Of a DNA stretch of 57,684 bases, positions 1-13,593 are shown piece after piece. How positions within the stretch are numbered: position 1 is the first letter of the stretch; the number at the start of each line of letters is the position of its first letter. The translations under genes and the position numbers were made by a program. The stretch is from positions 641,540-699,223 of the forward strand of contig CM074823.1 of assembly GCA_037447605.1 (NCBI GenBank), written 5' to 3'. Below the pieces are notes generated by a model. That model was given only the letters and a program-made list of their open reading frames with translations, searched no databases and was not told the DNA's origin. This DNA comes from Zygnema circumcarinatum. Taxonomy: Eukaryota > Streptophyta > Zygnematophyceae > Zygnematales > Zygnemataceae.

Positions 1-32
1 CCCTCTCCCTCTCCCCCTCCCCCTCCCCCCAG

Positions 33-1053
33 ATCCCTTGGCGTAGCGATGCCGACCTCCTATTGGCCGCGTGGAGGGACGCGCGCACCGGCTATCCGTG
101 GATTGACGCCGCCATGACGCAAGTGCGACAAAATGACATTTAAGAAAAAAGAAAATTTACATAACAACAACCTTTTTTTCAGGAAAAAGTGCGGGGATTT
201 TGCAGATGTCAACTTACCGCTTCTTTACAAAAATATAAAAAACAGTAATAAAAATAATGTGTTGACTCCCTTTATTTTCTTCCATTTTTTTCGTTTTCGT
301 ACCTCTATTTAACCACATCAAAACTATTTCCCCTTTCCTTTTTTCCCTTTCAGCTCCGAAAGTGGGGATGGATGCATCACTTGGCCCGCCATGCTGTCGC
401 ATGCTTTTTGACACGTGGCGATCTGGTACTGGCCCTCTCCCTCCTCTCGTCCAATCAGGGATCGCAACTTCTCTCTCACTCTTCCACGCTGTGTCTAACA
501 CCACTTCCCTCTGCCTCTCCCCCCCACCCTAGTCTGTCTCGCTTTCTCTCTCATTGTGTCTCTCTCTCTCTCCCCCCCTCCACTCTCCCTCTTTCGTCCA
601 CACGCTCTCTTTCCCTCTCACTCTATCCCTCTCTCACTTACTCTCTCTCTTCTCTTTCTCTCTCTCTCTCTCCCCCCCTCCACTCTCCCTCTTTCGTCCA
701 CACGCTCTCTTTCCCTCTCACTCTATCCCTCTCTCACTTACTCTCTCTCTTCTCTTTCTCTCTCTCTCTCTCCCCCCCTGCACTCTCCCTCTTTCTTCCA
801 CACGCTCTCTTTCCCTCTCTCTCTATCCCTCTCTCACTTACTCTCTCTCTTCTCTTTCTCTCTCTCTCTCTCCCCCCCTGCACTCTCCCTCTTTCTTCCT
901 CACGCTCCCTTTCCCTCTCTCACTCTCTCTCTCCCTCAGATGGTGCATTGGGAGAGGGGACGTGACGTGTTCGACCGGCTGCTAATCGACGCGGACTGGT
1001 CCATCAACAACGCAAACTGGATGTGGCTCTCCTGCTCCGCCTTCTTCTCGCAG

Positions 1054-1120
<67 letters not shown>

Positions 1121-4100
1121 CCCGCTCTCCCTCTCCTCTCGCTCTCTCGCTCGCTCTTTTTCTCCCTCGTCCTCTCCCTCTTCCTTTCCCTCTCCCTCTC
1201 CATCTCCTTCTCCCTCTCTCTCTCTCCCTCTCCCTCTCGCTCACCCTCTCCTTCTCCCTCTTTCTCTCTCTGCCTCTCCGTCTCCATCACCCTCGCCCCC
1301 GCTCTCCCTCTCTTCCTGTCACTCTCCTCTTCTCCCTTCCCCACTCCTTCCTCCTAACCCTCCCCATCTCCCTCTCCCTCTCCCTCTCCCTCTCCCACTT
1401 CCTATCCCTCTCCCTCTACCTCTCCTTCTCCCTCTTCCTCTCCCTCTCCTTACTTCTACCCCTTCCCATCACCCTCTCCATCTCCCTCCCACTCTCCTTA
1501 CTCCTACCACTCCCCATCTCCCACTCCCTCTCCCTCTCCCTCCCTCTCCACGCTTTCCTCCCCCCCTCTCCGAACTCTCCTACCCTCTCCCTCCCTCTCC
1601 TTGCTCCTACCCTCCCATCACCCTCCCTCTCCCTCTCCCTGCTCCCTCTCCTCTCCCTCTCCCTCTCCCTCTCCCTCTCCTCTCCCTCTCCCTCTCCCTC
1701 TCCCTCTCCTCTCCCTCTCCCTCTCCCTCTCCCTCTCCTCTCCCTCTCCTCTCCTCTCCCTCTCCCTCCTCCCTCTCTCCTCTCCCTCTCCCTCTCCTCT
1801 CTCCCTCTCCCTCTCCACTCTCCCTCTCCTCTCCCTCTCTCCTCCCTCCTCCCTCACCTATTCCTCACTCCTACCCCTGCCCATCACCCTCTCCCTATCC
1901 CTATCCCTCTCCCTTTCCCTCTCCTCTTCCTCTCACTCTCTCTCCTCCCTCTCCCTCTCCCTCTCCCTCTCCCTCTCCCTCTCCCTCTCCCTCTCCCTCT
2001 CCCTCTCCCTCTCCCTCTCCCTCTCCCTCTCCCTCTCCCTCTCCTCTCTCCCTCTCCCTCTCCCTCTCCCTCTCCCTCTCCTTCTCCCTCTCCTTCTCCT
2101 CTCCCTCTCCCTCTCCCTCTCCCTCTCCTCTCTCTCCCTCCCTCTCCCTCACCTGCTCCTCACCTTCTCCCTGCCATCACCCTCTCCCTCTCCCTGTCCC
2201 TCTCCCTTTCCCTCTCCCTCTTCCTCTCACTCTCCCTCTCCCTCCCTCTCCCTCTACCTCCCCCTCTCCTTACTCCTACCCCCCCCATCACCCTCTCGCT
2301 CCCTCTCCCTCTCTCACTCCCTCTCCCTCTCCCTCTCCCCCTCCCTCTCCCTCTCCCTCGCTCTCCCTCCCCCTCTCTTTACTCCTACCCTTCCCCATCA
2401 CCCTCTCCCCATCCCTATCCCTCTCCCTTTCCCTCTTCCTCTCCCTCTCCCTCTCTCTCCCTCTCCCCATCCCCATCCCTCTCCCTTTCCCTCTTCCTCT
2501 CCCTCTCCCTCTCTCTCCCTCTCCCTCTCCCTCTCCCTCTCCCTCTCTCCCACTCTCCTTACTCCTACCCCTCTCCCTCCCCCTCTCCTCACTCCTACCC
2601 CTCCATCACCCTCTCCCTCTCCCTCTCCCTCTCCCTCTCCCTCTCCCTCTCCCTCTCCCTCTCCCTCTCCTTCTCCCTCTTCCTCTCCCTCTCCTTACTT
2701 CTACCCCTCCCATCACCCTCTCCCTCTCCCTCTCCATCTCCCTCCCCCCATCTCCTTCCTCCCTCCCACTCCCCGACTCCCATCCCTTCTCCCACTCCCT
2801 CTCCCTCTCCCTCCCTCTCTCCCTCTCCCTTCCCTCTCTACTCCTTCCCCCTCCCCATCACCCTCTCCCTCTCCCTCTCCTTCTCCCTCTCCCTCTTCCT
2901 CTCCCTCTCCCTCTCCCTCTCCCTCTCCCTCCCTCTCCCTCCCCTATTCCTCACTCCTACCCCTGCCCATCACCCTCTCCCTATCCCGATCCCTCTCCCT
3001 TTCCCTCTCCCTCTTCCTCTCACTCTCCCTCTCCCTCCTCTTCCTCTCCCTCCCTCTCCTCTCCTCCCCCATCACTCCTCTTCCCTCCTCTCCCTCTTAC
3101 TCCCTCTCCCTCTCCCTCTCCCCCTCCCTCTCCCTCTCCCTCGCTCTCCCTCCCCCTCTCTTTACTCTTACCCTTCCCCATCACCCTCTCTATCCTATCC
3201 ACTCTCCTTTTTCCCTCTTCCTCTCTCCCTCTCCTCTCCCTCCCTCTCACTCTCCCTCTCCTCTCTCCCTCTCCTTACCTCCTGCCTCTCCCTCCTCCTC
3301 TCCTCATCCTACCCTCCATCACCCTCTCCCTCTCCCTCTCCCTCTCCCTCTCCCTCTCCCTCTCCCTCTCCCTCTCCCTCTCCCTCTCCCTCTGGCAGTA
3401 CCATCGAATCTATTCCCCGATCACGTTCCCAAAGAAGTACGATCCGCAGGGAAAGTACGTTCGTCATTTTCTGCCCGTCCTCAAAGGTGGGCCCCACGGC
3501 CGTACATTTCGCGGGCAGCTTGAAAAACCTCCGAGCTGAATCAAAACATTCAATTTTTTTTTTTACCGCTTTGGGTCGCCAAAGCATCGATTATTTTTCC
3601 TTCTTTTTTTCCTTCTTTTTTTCCTTCTTTTCGTACTCTTTAGAGCTGCCCGAAATGTTCCATATCGTCTTGCTGTTTTCGTGTTATCCTGTGGCGTTCT
3701 ATGTTCCGTTCCAGTTCCGTTTCGCGTTCGTTTCTGATCCATGCCATGGAAACTCTAAAAACCCTAAAACCTTTCAATAAGTTAAAACCCTACAAAGCCT
3801 AAAAAACCTCAAAACCCTAAACCCTAAACCCCTATAAACCCTGAAACCCTAAAAATCCAAAAACCTGAAAAACCTATTAAACCTTAAAACCCTAAAACCC
3901 TAAAAGCCCAAAAACCCTGAACCCCTAACCCTAAAACCCTGAACCCCTAACCCTAAAACTCTGAAAACCCTAAAACCCGAGTTGCGTTGTGTCCTGATCC
4001 TCCGTTCGCCGTTTCTTGTTTCCGTTTTCCGTTCCGTTATCCATTTTCCGTTTTTCATTTTCCGTTTTCCGTTTTCCGATTTCCGTTTTGTTCCGTTTTC

Positions 4101-5134
4101 CATTTTCCGTTTTCCGCATTCCGTCTTCCGTATTCCGTATTCCGTATTCCGTATTCCGTATTCCGTATCCCCTGCAGACCTGCCGGCGGCGTACATATAC
4201 GAGCCGTGGACGGCGCCGCTGGAAGTGCAGAGGAGGGCGAACTGCGTCGTGGGAAAGGACTACCCCTTTCCAGGCGAGTCGGGATACGGAATTACTGAAT
4301 AGACTGAACTTGGGACTGAAACTGAAACTGAAAATGAAGTATTGCTTTGGTATTGGAATTTAGGGACGTGAGGAGATCAAAATATTCAGAAAAACCTTGG
4401 AAAGCGGAGGGTTAGGTTTGGGCCCTCTCCAATCTGTCTTATAAGCTTCATGCTGGTTCTGAAAACCCTAAAAATCTAAAATGTCTAAACTTCAAAATCT
4501 CTGAATCCCCTGAAAACGCTAAAAATGCTTAAAACACTAACGACCCTAAAAACCCTAAAACCCTAATGACCGTAAAAACCCTTAAAACCCTAAAGACCCT
4601 AAAAACTCTAAAAACCGAAACGACCCTAAAACCCTTAAAACCCTAAAAAACTTAAACCCTAAAGACCGTAAAAACCCTAAACCCTACAGACCCTAAAGAC
4701 CCTAAAGACCCTAAAGACCCTAAAACCCTAAAGACCCTAAAACCCTAAAGACCCTAAAACCCTAAACCCTACCAACCCTAAAGTCCCTAAAAGCCCACCT
4801 GTGTCTCTGTTCCATGTGTTCCATTTCAGTTGTGGATCACGGAACGGAAAATGTAAAGTGTCGGAGCCGCATGGGCGAAGCATACGCTCTGAACCGCGGC
4901 GGGCCGCCCTCAGAGGACCAACTCGCGGCGCTACGGACAAAGTTCTACGCCGCGCCGACCGGCCAATCGGAAGCGTCCGGAAGGCGGAAAAAGGGTACGG
5001 AAAAGGTGGAGGAGGTTACGGAAACAGTCGAGGTGACGTCATCCGTGAACGGCGATGACGTCACTGGTGAAAACTCGGAGGGCGGTTCGAAGAGGAAGAA
5101 GCGACAACGAAAGCTGACGGATTTCAGCAAATGA
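33..5134 (+). CDS. UVR3: (6-4) photolyase, 3' exons (5' end outside window)
   Basis: C-terminal 254 residues of a FAD-dependent (6-4) photolyase of the cryptochrome/photolyase family, which repairs UV (6-4) photoproducts with blue light. Exons: 33-122, 354-425, 940-1053, 3399-3486, 4178-4273 and 4830-5134. Phases join without a break and total 765 nt including TGA. Visible motifs are [29 protein letters not shown] (both His of the HxxxH pair used in (6-4) repair), [58 protein letters not shown] and MGEAYALN. This wording fits the plant UVR3 branch better than the CPD or plant-cryptochrome branches; that assignment is from memory of the families. The C-terminal tail is Lys/Arg-rich (KRKKRQRK) and could be a nuclear signal. 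Five introns precede the last exon; intron 3 is 2.3 kb of CT repeat and intron 5 needs a GC donor. The N-terminal antenna domain lies off the left edge. Confidence 0.93.
557..935 (+). repeat. 100-bp minisatellite, about four copies, in UVR3 intron 2
   Basis: A CT-rich unit recurs with an exact 100-bp step; the run of seven C begins near 572, 672, 772 and 872. Copies carry cacgctctctttccctctca or a close variant. The last copy runs straight into the acceptor at 938-939, so the array makes up the polypyrimidine tract. Confidence 0.85.
1054..3398 (+). repeat. TCTCCC/CTCTCC microsatellite filling UVR3 intron 3
   Basis: Almost the whole 2,345-bp intron is pyrimidine-only on the coding strand: a (CT)n block at 1054-1110, then (CTCTCC)n interrupted by short non-repeat words such as ttactcctacc and catcaccctc that recur many times. 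Long translations across it are Ser/Leu/Pro repeats and are not genes. Confidence 0.95.
3780..3975 (+). repeat. Degenerate CCCTAAA repeats, UVR3 intron 4
   Basis: Imperfect CCCTAAA/CCCTGAA units (plant telomere-type sequence) inside intron 4. They are followed at 4016-4170 by a TTCCGTTTTCCG-type tract ending in repeats of attccgt just before the acceptor. Confidence 0.85.
4274..4829 (+). other. Probable GC-AG intron in UVR3
   Basis: The exon before ends ...TTTCCAG and is followed by gcgagt, a good GC-type donor (AG|GC-A/G-AGT). The acceptor is ttcag at 4829. Using it joins phase 1 to phase 1 and gives DYPFPVVDHG, matching the family pattern DYPxPxVxH. No nearby GT donor gives this join. The intron is filled with degenerate CCCTAAA repeats (about 4470-4795). 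Confidence 0.75.
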
Positions 5135-5367
5135 TTTTTTTCTTTTTTTTTTTTTTGGTGTAGATATGTGTTCTGAATTCCTATACTGCTGGACTGCATA
5201 GCATATAAATAGGCAGTTCTCAGTAAAAAAAAGAAAAAAAAATTGTATATGTCCATAATTTGGTGCTTATTTGATAAGGTCTCCAAGAACAGAGTATAAC
5301 ATCAATTAACTGATGCTACTTTCTTCCTGCATTGGGACGAATCCAACTCATAGAAAAGCGAAAAAGG
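5135..5367. other. UVR3 3' flank
   Basis: AT-rich sequence with poly-T and poly-A runs after the UVR3 stop codon; it probably holds the 3' UTR and polyadenylation site. Nothing else is recognisable. Confidence 0.5.
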
Positions 5368-5492
5368 AGAAAGGTATGGGTATGGGTATGGGTATGCGTA
5401 TGGGTATGGGTATGGGTATGGGCATGGGTATGGGCATGGGTATGGGCATGAACATGGGCATGGGCATGGGCATGGGTGTGGGTATGGGTACT
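5368..5492 (+). repeat. GGGTAT/GGGCAT hexamer array
   Basis: About twenty tandem hexamers, mostly gggtat with interspersed gggcat, downstream of UVR3. The Met-Gly translation across it is a by-product of the repeat. Confidence 0.95.
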
Positions 5493-5579
5493 ACAAGGCT
5501 AGAAGCGGTTTTAGTAATCGTTAACCATTTAACTGGTGGAACTCCAGAGCCGCGATTTCATGGAACTGCGAGCTAGTTT

Positions 5580-6690
5580 GACTGTAAAGCGGCAGCTTTG
5601 GGTTCGGAGATAAGGACCGTACGGATGCCTCGTACGGCTCAAGTGCTTGAATGTGGCCAACATGTCGCAGCAACAAGAGGTCGTGGTGACTCACTAACTA
5701 CGGCTGGCCACTGCTGGATCTCCGCCGTCCGATTCTCTAGAAAATCAATGCTTCAATGCTTCACCAATGCTTTCCAACCATTGGTGCCAGATCAAAACAA
5801 CCATTCTAATGGTTCGGAACTAGTGATGCCAACGGTTGGCAACCAGTTGCCAACGACTAGACGTCCAACCATTGCCAACTAATGGTTGTCCAATGGTTGC
5901 CGATCCAATGGTCCCACCTAGGAAGTGTTGAGGGCCCCATGTCTTCCAAAAACCGCCCCTGCGTGGCAGCATCAAGCGGCTGGCCACTGCTGGATCTCCG
6001 CCGTCCGATTCTGGCGGATCGACGGTCCCACAGGGCCGTGCCGCCCTCCAGATTCTGGGGGCGGCACCGACACCGGCGCGTGGTGCTTACCTCGACACGA
6101 CAAAAACGCGACCGTTCCGAGGTCGGAACATGCGATTTCAACCGTACAGCCACCGACACCCAAAGTACGGACACGCGTACATGCCACGCGTTCGTACAGT
6201 AGAACGTCGGCCGCCAGCGGCTGGCGCACCGCCGTAACACAATTCGTACACCAAGCTTGTCGTGTTCCTACAGTACAGCCAGCAGACTGTACGAAAAGCA
6301 GCTTTCCGGACCTCGAAAAAGTTAACAAAATCAGGATAAAACGGGAAATCCAGTGAGCCGGAAACAGCGGATCCAATCTGAAGCTTCCACGTCAGACTCA
6401 TTGGCCACGTAGCAGACAGCCCCTGGATGACACAACGATGAATTTTTTCGACCCTCTACTCAAACTTCTCTCCCTGCTGACGATGACGCTCCCTAACAAA
6501 CAAAAGAGATTGAAACGTGGACCATTCTTTATCCGCCACATGTCATCACGTCAGCCAGGTTCGTCTAGGACTTCAAACCGGCCTTAGTACGGTAGAACCG
6601 GGCGAGCTCCTCCAACGCTGACGTGACGACCCGTGCCACAGTTAAGCGTTACGATTGACTCCGTTCCGTGTTTGTTTTGACAACGTGGCG
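5580..6690. other. Intergenic: CCAATGG words and a short duplication
   Basis: No gene seen. 5750-5930 is built from ccaatggtt/aaccattgg words, part of a dispersed self-complementary repeat family. A segment of about 36 bp (ggctggccactgctggatct and onward) occurs at about 5703 and again at about 5981. The rest is unique-looking sequence with CACGT cores such as the one near 6768. Confidence 0.55.
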
Positions 6691-7399
6691 CCGACGTGGA
6701 TCGTAAGAACAAAAATATCCTGTACGGAATCCCAGAAAAAGATCCAAACGAGGATTGTGACACGTGGCCGACGGAGATTAGAACAAGACAAGGTCTCAAC
6801 TCTGTACGGATCTTGACTGGTGTACGGAAAGTGTGTGACCGTACGGTCAAACGGAAGTCCGAGGACCGAGGCAGAGGCGGCGTGTTGGGTACTGAGTGGG
6901 AGAGGGAGAGAGTGGGGACAGCGGGAGGGAGAGGGGAGAGAGGGGAGAGAGGGAGAGGGAGCGAGCGACAGGGAGAGGGGGAGAGAGATAGGGATAGAGA
7001 GGGGGAGTGGAAGACAGAGGGAGAGAGAGAAAGAGGGGAATAGTGGGAGAGAGACAGGGATAGAGAGGAGAGGGAGAGCGAGGGAGAGAGGGAGAGAGGG
7101 AGAGAGGGAGAGAGGGAGCGAGGGATAGAGAGGGAAAGAGTGCGAGTGAGAGGAGGCGAGAGGGAGAGGCGGGGAGGCTTGCCCTCTGCCATGGCGGTGT
7201 CGGCGCGGGTCCTCGTGGCGGTGGCTCTTTTGGCGCTGCGCGGCCTCCAGGCGGGTACGTGCCGGCGCCCTCCCGCGCCTTCTGGGAACTTGCGGGGAAG
7301 TTGCATTGACCTGACTGGCACGTGCGGGCGCAGAGGCGGGCGTGAATTGGGCTTCGCTGCGGGGGAGGGAGGCGGGGAGGGGGCGAGGGGGATTGGGGG

Positions 7400-7810
7400 C
7401 GGGGTCTGGGGGGTGAGGGAGGGAGGGAGGGAGGGAGGGAGGGAGGGGGGATTGAGGGAGGGAGAGGGGGATTGAGGGAGGGATGGAGGGAGGGAGGGAG
7501 GTCGGGAGGGAGGGACAGAAGGAGGGAGGGAGTAAGGGAGTGAGGGAGGGAGGGTGGGGATGGGAAGGAGAGGGATCAAAGGGAAAGTAGGGAGGGAGGG
7601 GAGGGAGGAAAGGTAGGACGCGGGTAGGGAGGGAGGGAGGGACGCAAGATTGAGGGTAAGAAGGTGGGAGGGAGAGGGGAGTGAGGGAGGGAAGGTTGGG
7701 AGGGGAAGGAGAGGGAGGGAAGGGAAAGAAGGGAGGGAGGGGAGGGAGGAAAGGTAGGACGCGGGTAGGGAGGGAGGGAGGAAGGAGGGAGGGTGGGAGG
7801 ACGCTCAATG
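7400..7810 (+). repeat. GGGA-rich purine tract, HIPL pseudogene intron 2
   Basis: Tandem ggga/gggagg repeats, including two copies of a word containing aggacgcgggtaggg (about 7617 and 7757). The coding strand is purine-rich here, unlike the UVR3 introns. Confidence 0.9.
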
Positions 7811-8954
7811 GACGAAGCCTATATGGTTTTTCGAGAGGGACGGTGGGAAGTCTGGAGGAAGGGGAGATAGGATGTTTCAGGGATTTAGGACCGAGGTTTT
7901 CGAAAGGAAGAAAGGAACGGAAGAAGGGAGAGGCGGGTCCAGGGAGAGAGTGGGGAGTGGAAGTGACGGAGGAAGGATGGGGAGGGTAGGGAGTTTGTAA
8001 GGAGGGAAAGCAAGCGGGATGCGGGAGCTTTCAGGCAGGGTGGTAGTCCATCCATCCGCAATCGCTGCCCGCCTCCTTTAACTCGGCGGCCCATTCCCTC
8101 CTCCCCTCCTCCTTGCAGGGCGACGCGTGCGCGGGCCCCCTCCTCCTCCTCGGGAACTCCTCCCTCCGCGGCGGCGGCGGCGGCGGCGCAGTCCCTCTCT
8201 GCCTCGGCGGCGCCTGCGAGCGCGTGCACGAAGCAGAGGCCGCGCGCCGCCTTCGAGGGAATCCTTCGCGCCCAAGGACCGCGCCGCGGTGACTCTACCC
8301 GACGCTGCCGGACTTTGCTGGTCAGTTCCGCCGCGAGAAGGGAGAGAGAGGCCGCCCCGAGGAAGAGCCCTCCTCCCCTCCTAGGGAGAGTCCATTTCTC
8401 CTCTGTCTCTCTCGCTCGCTCTCTCTCTCTTTCTCTCTTTCTCTCTCCTCTCGCTCTCTCTCTCTCTCTCTCTCTTTCTCTTTCTCCTCCCTTCTTTCTC
8501 TCTTTTTCCAATCCAGTACTAGTTTCTTCTTAGCTTCTTAGCTTTTTAGGAGGGAGGGATCTCATATATGAGGGGGTGGGATTAGGGACTATGAGCTCTG
8601 GCAGGGAACCGGCATGCATAGTGGGAGGGCGTTTGCGCTACAGCGTCCTTATTATCGTCGTCTTATGAACCTTTTTCTTTTTTTTGGGTCTGTATCCTTT
8701 TGGTCAAACTGAGCTGTTTTATCATGCTTTCTGCTTCATTTTGGTCTTTATCTCGTGGCTCACTATGGGGTCTGAGCTCTCTCTTTGTTCCGTACAGGCG
8801 AGCTGCTACGATGGGCCCGAAAGGGCAGAGGAAGAGAGGCAGCCAGCTGAGGAAGCTGGGAGGAGGTCTCATGCGTTTTAACCAGCCCTCTTCTCACTTG
8901 TGAGTGCAAGATGAGCCTGTCTCCACTCGCACTCCCCTCTCTACTCTCCGGGAG

Positions 8955-9116
8955 AGGGAGAGAGTGGGAGGGAGAGAGGGAGAGAGCGACAGACGGCGAG
9001 AAAGAGGGAGAGGAGAGGAAAGAGAGTGGGGAGAAGGTAAGAAAGAGAGAGAAAGAGAGAGAAAGAGAGAGAGAGCGAGAGAGAGAAAGAGAAAGAGAAA
9101 GAGAGAGAGAGGGAGG

Positions 9117-9158
<42 letters not shown>

Positions 9159-9252
9159 GGGAGAGAGAGAGAGAAACAGAGAGAGAGAAACAGAGAGAGA
9201 GAGAAACAGAGAGACAGAGAGAGAGAAGGAGAAAGAGAGAGGGAGAGAAACC
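8955..9252 (+). repeat. GA microsatellite, HIPL pseudogene intron 4
   Basis: Dense (GA)n with AAAG and AAACAG interruptions, immediately upstream of the exon-5 equivalent. The intact copy has the complementary CT tract at the same place (about 34390-34545). Confidence 0.9.
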
Positions 9253-9986
9253 ACCAGCACCATGACCCCTCTCCCATGTGTTTGTGCTCTCAGTATACAT
9301 CACCATGGCGGGCCATCCCTCGAACAGTCCTTTGCGCGCTATTAAGCAGGTCTGCTTCAGCTTGTGGTGCCGCCACCCCTCGCCCTCAGAGGGCTTTGAG
9401 GATTCAGGCACCTTCTCAAATCACTGTCGAATCATATTCCTGGGGCCAGTGAGGCTTCTGGAGTTGCCTTCTATCCTAGACTAAACAAATGGATGCTTTT
9501 TGTAGCCTAGATTCATGGATATATGCTGCATAACAGGCATGATTCCAGGTGTTTCGAGAACTTCAGTTTTTGCAAATAAATTGAAAATAGAATGAGCAAA
9601 GTTTTGGTGTTTTTGAGCTGTAGGATTCTCGAGTTTTGAAATTGAACATATTTTTCTTCTTCTGATTGATAGATGCGGTAATGAAGCAAAGAAAGACTAA
9701 ATCGAGCCCACCTCTTTTTCTGCTTTTCGTTCTTCGTGGAAGAGCTTGTGCTGAATGGAGTCGTGAGTGGCATGGTTGACATAATGTGAATTTCCATGTA
9801 ATGGGCGTCATGATCGTTGCAGAGTAAGTGCCGTTACCACCCGAGTGATGTTAACTCTGTACCATCCGCCAGAAAAGTAAAGTGTCCCGGCCTTTGCTGC
9901 CCCCTAGCAGAACCACAACGGAGGGGACATTTTCTTTGGCAACGACGGGTATCTCTATTACACTTCAGGTGGGCTTTCTTTAATAA

Positions 9987-11180
<1,194 letters not shown>

Positions 11181-11499
11181 TAACTGACTAAGTCAAGGGC
11201 TGACTACATATCCTGACTTGGTCAGGACGGACTGACTGGTCGACGGGGAAGGAATGGGAAGGAAGGGTTCAGGTGCTTGCAATGGAATGGAATGGAGTGC
11301 AGTGGAGGTTGGTGCAGAGTGGACTTGGTCAATAGATGAAAGTTTTTAGGGTTTTTAGGGTTTTAGGGTATTTAGGGTTTTAGGGTTTTAGGGTTTTAGC
11401 GAGTGAGCGACGGTGGGAGAGAGGAAGTGGAAGAGAGAAGCGATTGCAGAAGACACTCGTCATGGGGTTGGAGCTCCATGCTGACGTCATCAGACCTAA

Positions 11500-11745
11500 C
11501 ACCAAACCTACCTGCCCTGAGACTACCTGCAAATACTTCCAAAATAGGCACATGACCATCTGCATGACCATCCCTGACCATCCCCATGATCATTTCTGAC
11601 CATCCACATGATCATCCATGACCATCCCTAACCATTCCCATGACCATTTTTGACCATCCACCTGACCATCCCTGACCATCCCTGACCATCCCCATGACCA
11701 TTTCTGACCCTTCACATGACCATCAACATGACCAGCCATGACCAT
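11500..11745 (+). repeat. TGACCATC-type repeat, HIPL pseudogene intron 7
   Basis: Degenerate repeats of tgaccatccc/atgaccattt for about 240 bp. The matching intron of the intact copy keeps only a few words (ggtcatagctggtcatggct near 32824), showing local expansion in this arm. Confidence 0.85.
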
Positions 11746-12004
11746 CCAAAGGGGTTGCCAATGCAGGCACTCGTGGAGGAAATCGACATCATATCCAGCG
11801 GCGGCAACTATGGGTGGAACAGAATGGAGGGGACCACCTTGTACAAGGCCGCCACTGCGACCACTTTCGGGACTTTGCAGGGACCGCTTTTTGAGTATGC
11901 CCATTTTGGAGTGAACATTGAAGGCATTCCTGTGGGCGGAATTTGCGTCATAGGAGGTGTGGTCTACCGCGCGTACCGGAATTCCTGCATCAAGGTGAGG
12001 CCTG

Positions 12005-12360
12005 CTCCGGTTGACTCCAACCATTGGTTGGCAATGATTGGCTGGCAATGGTTGCCAATGGTTGTCCACCATGGCCAATGGTTTGAATGATTTGAACCAT
12101 TGGCATCAGACGTAGGCAAGCATTGGGAATGGTTCGAGCCCTTGGATTTACTCGTCGCCAACCATCTGATGCCCATGTTTGCAACCATTGGTCGTCGATG
12201 GTTGCCAACCATCCCAACGAGTTTCGAAACATTCCCGGCCAACCATTGACCACTCCCAAACAATGGTTGCCCAATACTTGCCGACCCAATGGTCCCACCT
12301 GTCCAATGTACATGTTCACAAGAACGCCTGCATGCATGCATGCATGCATGAGCATGTGCC
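12005..12360 (+). repeat. CCAATGGTT self-complementary repeats plus ATGC run
   Basis: Intron 8 of the HIPL pseudogene. ccaatggttg and caaccattgg words lie in both orientations (12018-12300), then (atgc)n at about 12331-12355. The intact copy has the same two repeat types in the same intron (32060-32560). Confidence 0.85.
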
Positions 12361-12661
12361 CTAACTAACTCAAGGGTCCATCCATCATCATCATCCGCAT
12401 CCATGCTTGCAGGGCAAGTACCTCTACAGCGACCTCACGGGTGCCACGTGGATCGCCACGGTGTACCCCCCCGCGGGCTCAGCGCCCTCTACGGCCGCCG
12501 CCGCCCTTGCCTGCGCGAGCTACTCGCCGCTCCCCTGCAGTACGGGCAGCTTCGGGTCCGTCATGAGCTGGAACACGGACGCGCTCCACGAGGCGTACAT
12601 GCTCACCTCGAGCGGCCTCTTCCGCGTGGCGGACTTTTGGCGTTGTAACCTTGCTTGCTAG

Positions 12662-13215
12662 TAGGGTTGGGGTTTAGGGTTTTAGGGTTTGGGGGGTGAG
12701 GGGGTTTGGGGGTGAGGGGGTGAGGGGGTGTGGGGGTTTGGGGGTGAGGGGGTTTTGGGGTGAGGGGGTTTGGGGGTGTGGGGGTCATAGGGTTTGGGGG
12801 GTTGAGAGAGGGTGGCCACTTGTTGTGTTTGGAGGAGGTATTGGACGCATGTGTAAGCTGAGAAGGGCTAGGACTAGGGCTAGGGGGTGGGCGAGGGCGA
12901 GAGTTATGTATGAGTATTGACATAAAGAGGGCAAGGGTTGAAGGTTTTTTGGGAGAGGGAAAGGGAGAGGGAGAGGAAGAAGGGGAGGGAGAGGGAAAAG
13001 AGAGGAATTGTGTGTAGACTCCATATTTATGATTGACACGGCGAGGTTGATGTGTCAACATTGGCATTCGCTCCTTTCACTTTTAGAACGGCCTTGTGAG
13101 TTGTGAGGTGCCAAGTTTGACGGCGCGGAACCATGCCAAGTCATTGTGTTGAACAATGTCCCAGCGATGAATGAGCGCAAACCATGAAAAAAGGAAGGCG
13201 ACCTTGTGGTTTGTT
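12662..13215 (+). other. HIPL pseudogene 3' flank
   Basis: Starts with TTTAGGG/GGGGTTTGG-type repeats (12662-12800), then sequence homologous to the flank of the intact copy (31137-31720). The homology ends near 13215 with ccttgtggtttgttg. Confidence 0.75.
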
Positions 13216-13593
13216 GTGTGTCTATCAGTTGGAATCTGCCACGTGGCATCTCGAGAGCCTATTTTACTCGTAGGTCACCATGGGGGCCTCCACAACTGCA
13301 AGAGTCGCTCAGGTTTATCCTGACTTTCCTTTAGTGCAGCCACCATGGAATAGACCTCCAAATGCAGCCGCCAATAGCTCGGGTTACATCACTAAAAAGT
13401 AGAAACTCGACCTTGAGCTCGTCTAAGAGCGATTTCAACTCTGCGGAGCCTTTCTTTAGCTGATTTTGCGCTGTTAGATACCGAGAGAGACACAATGGTC
13501 CCCCCTGCACAAACCTTGCTAGAAGCGAACCAATTACTCAATGTGGAGCATACAATTATTGACTATACAAACAACCTCGCTTGTTAGGACTGG
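13216..13593. other. Spacer without recognisable features
   Basis: Unique-looking sequence between the end of the duplicated arm and the TRIM element. It contains one gccacgtggc G-box (about 13237) and no convincing gene. Confidence 0.4.

Noticed and set aside
556-3780. Very long plus-strand open frames (up to about 1,070 codons) across 0.5-3.8 kb
   Set aside because: They are Ser/Leu/Pro translations of CT microsatellite inside UVR3 introns; the real exons use only short parts of these frames and splice sites flank them.
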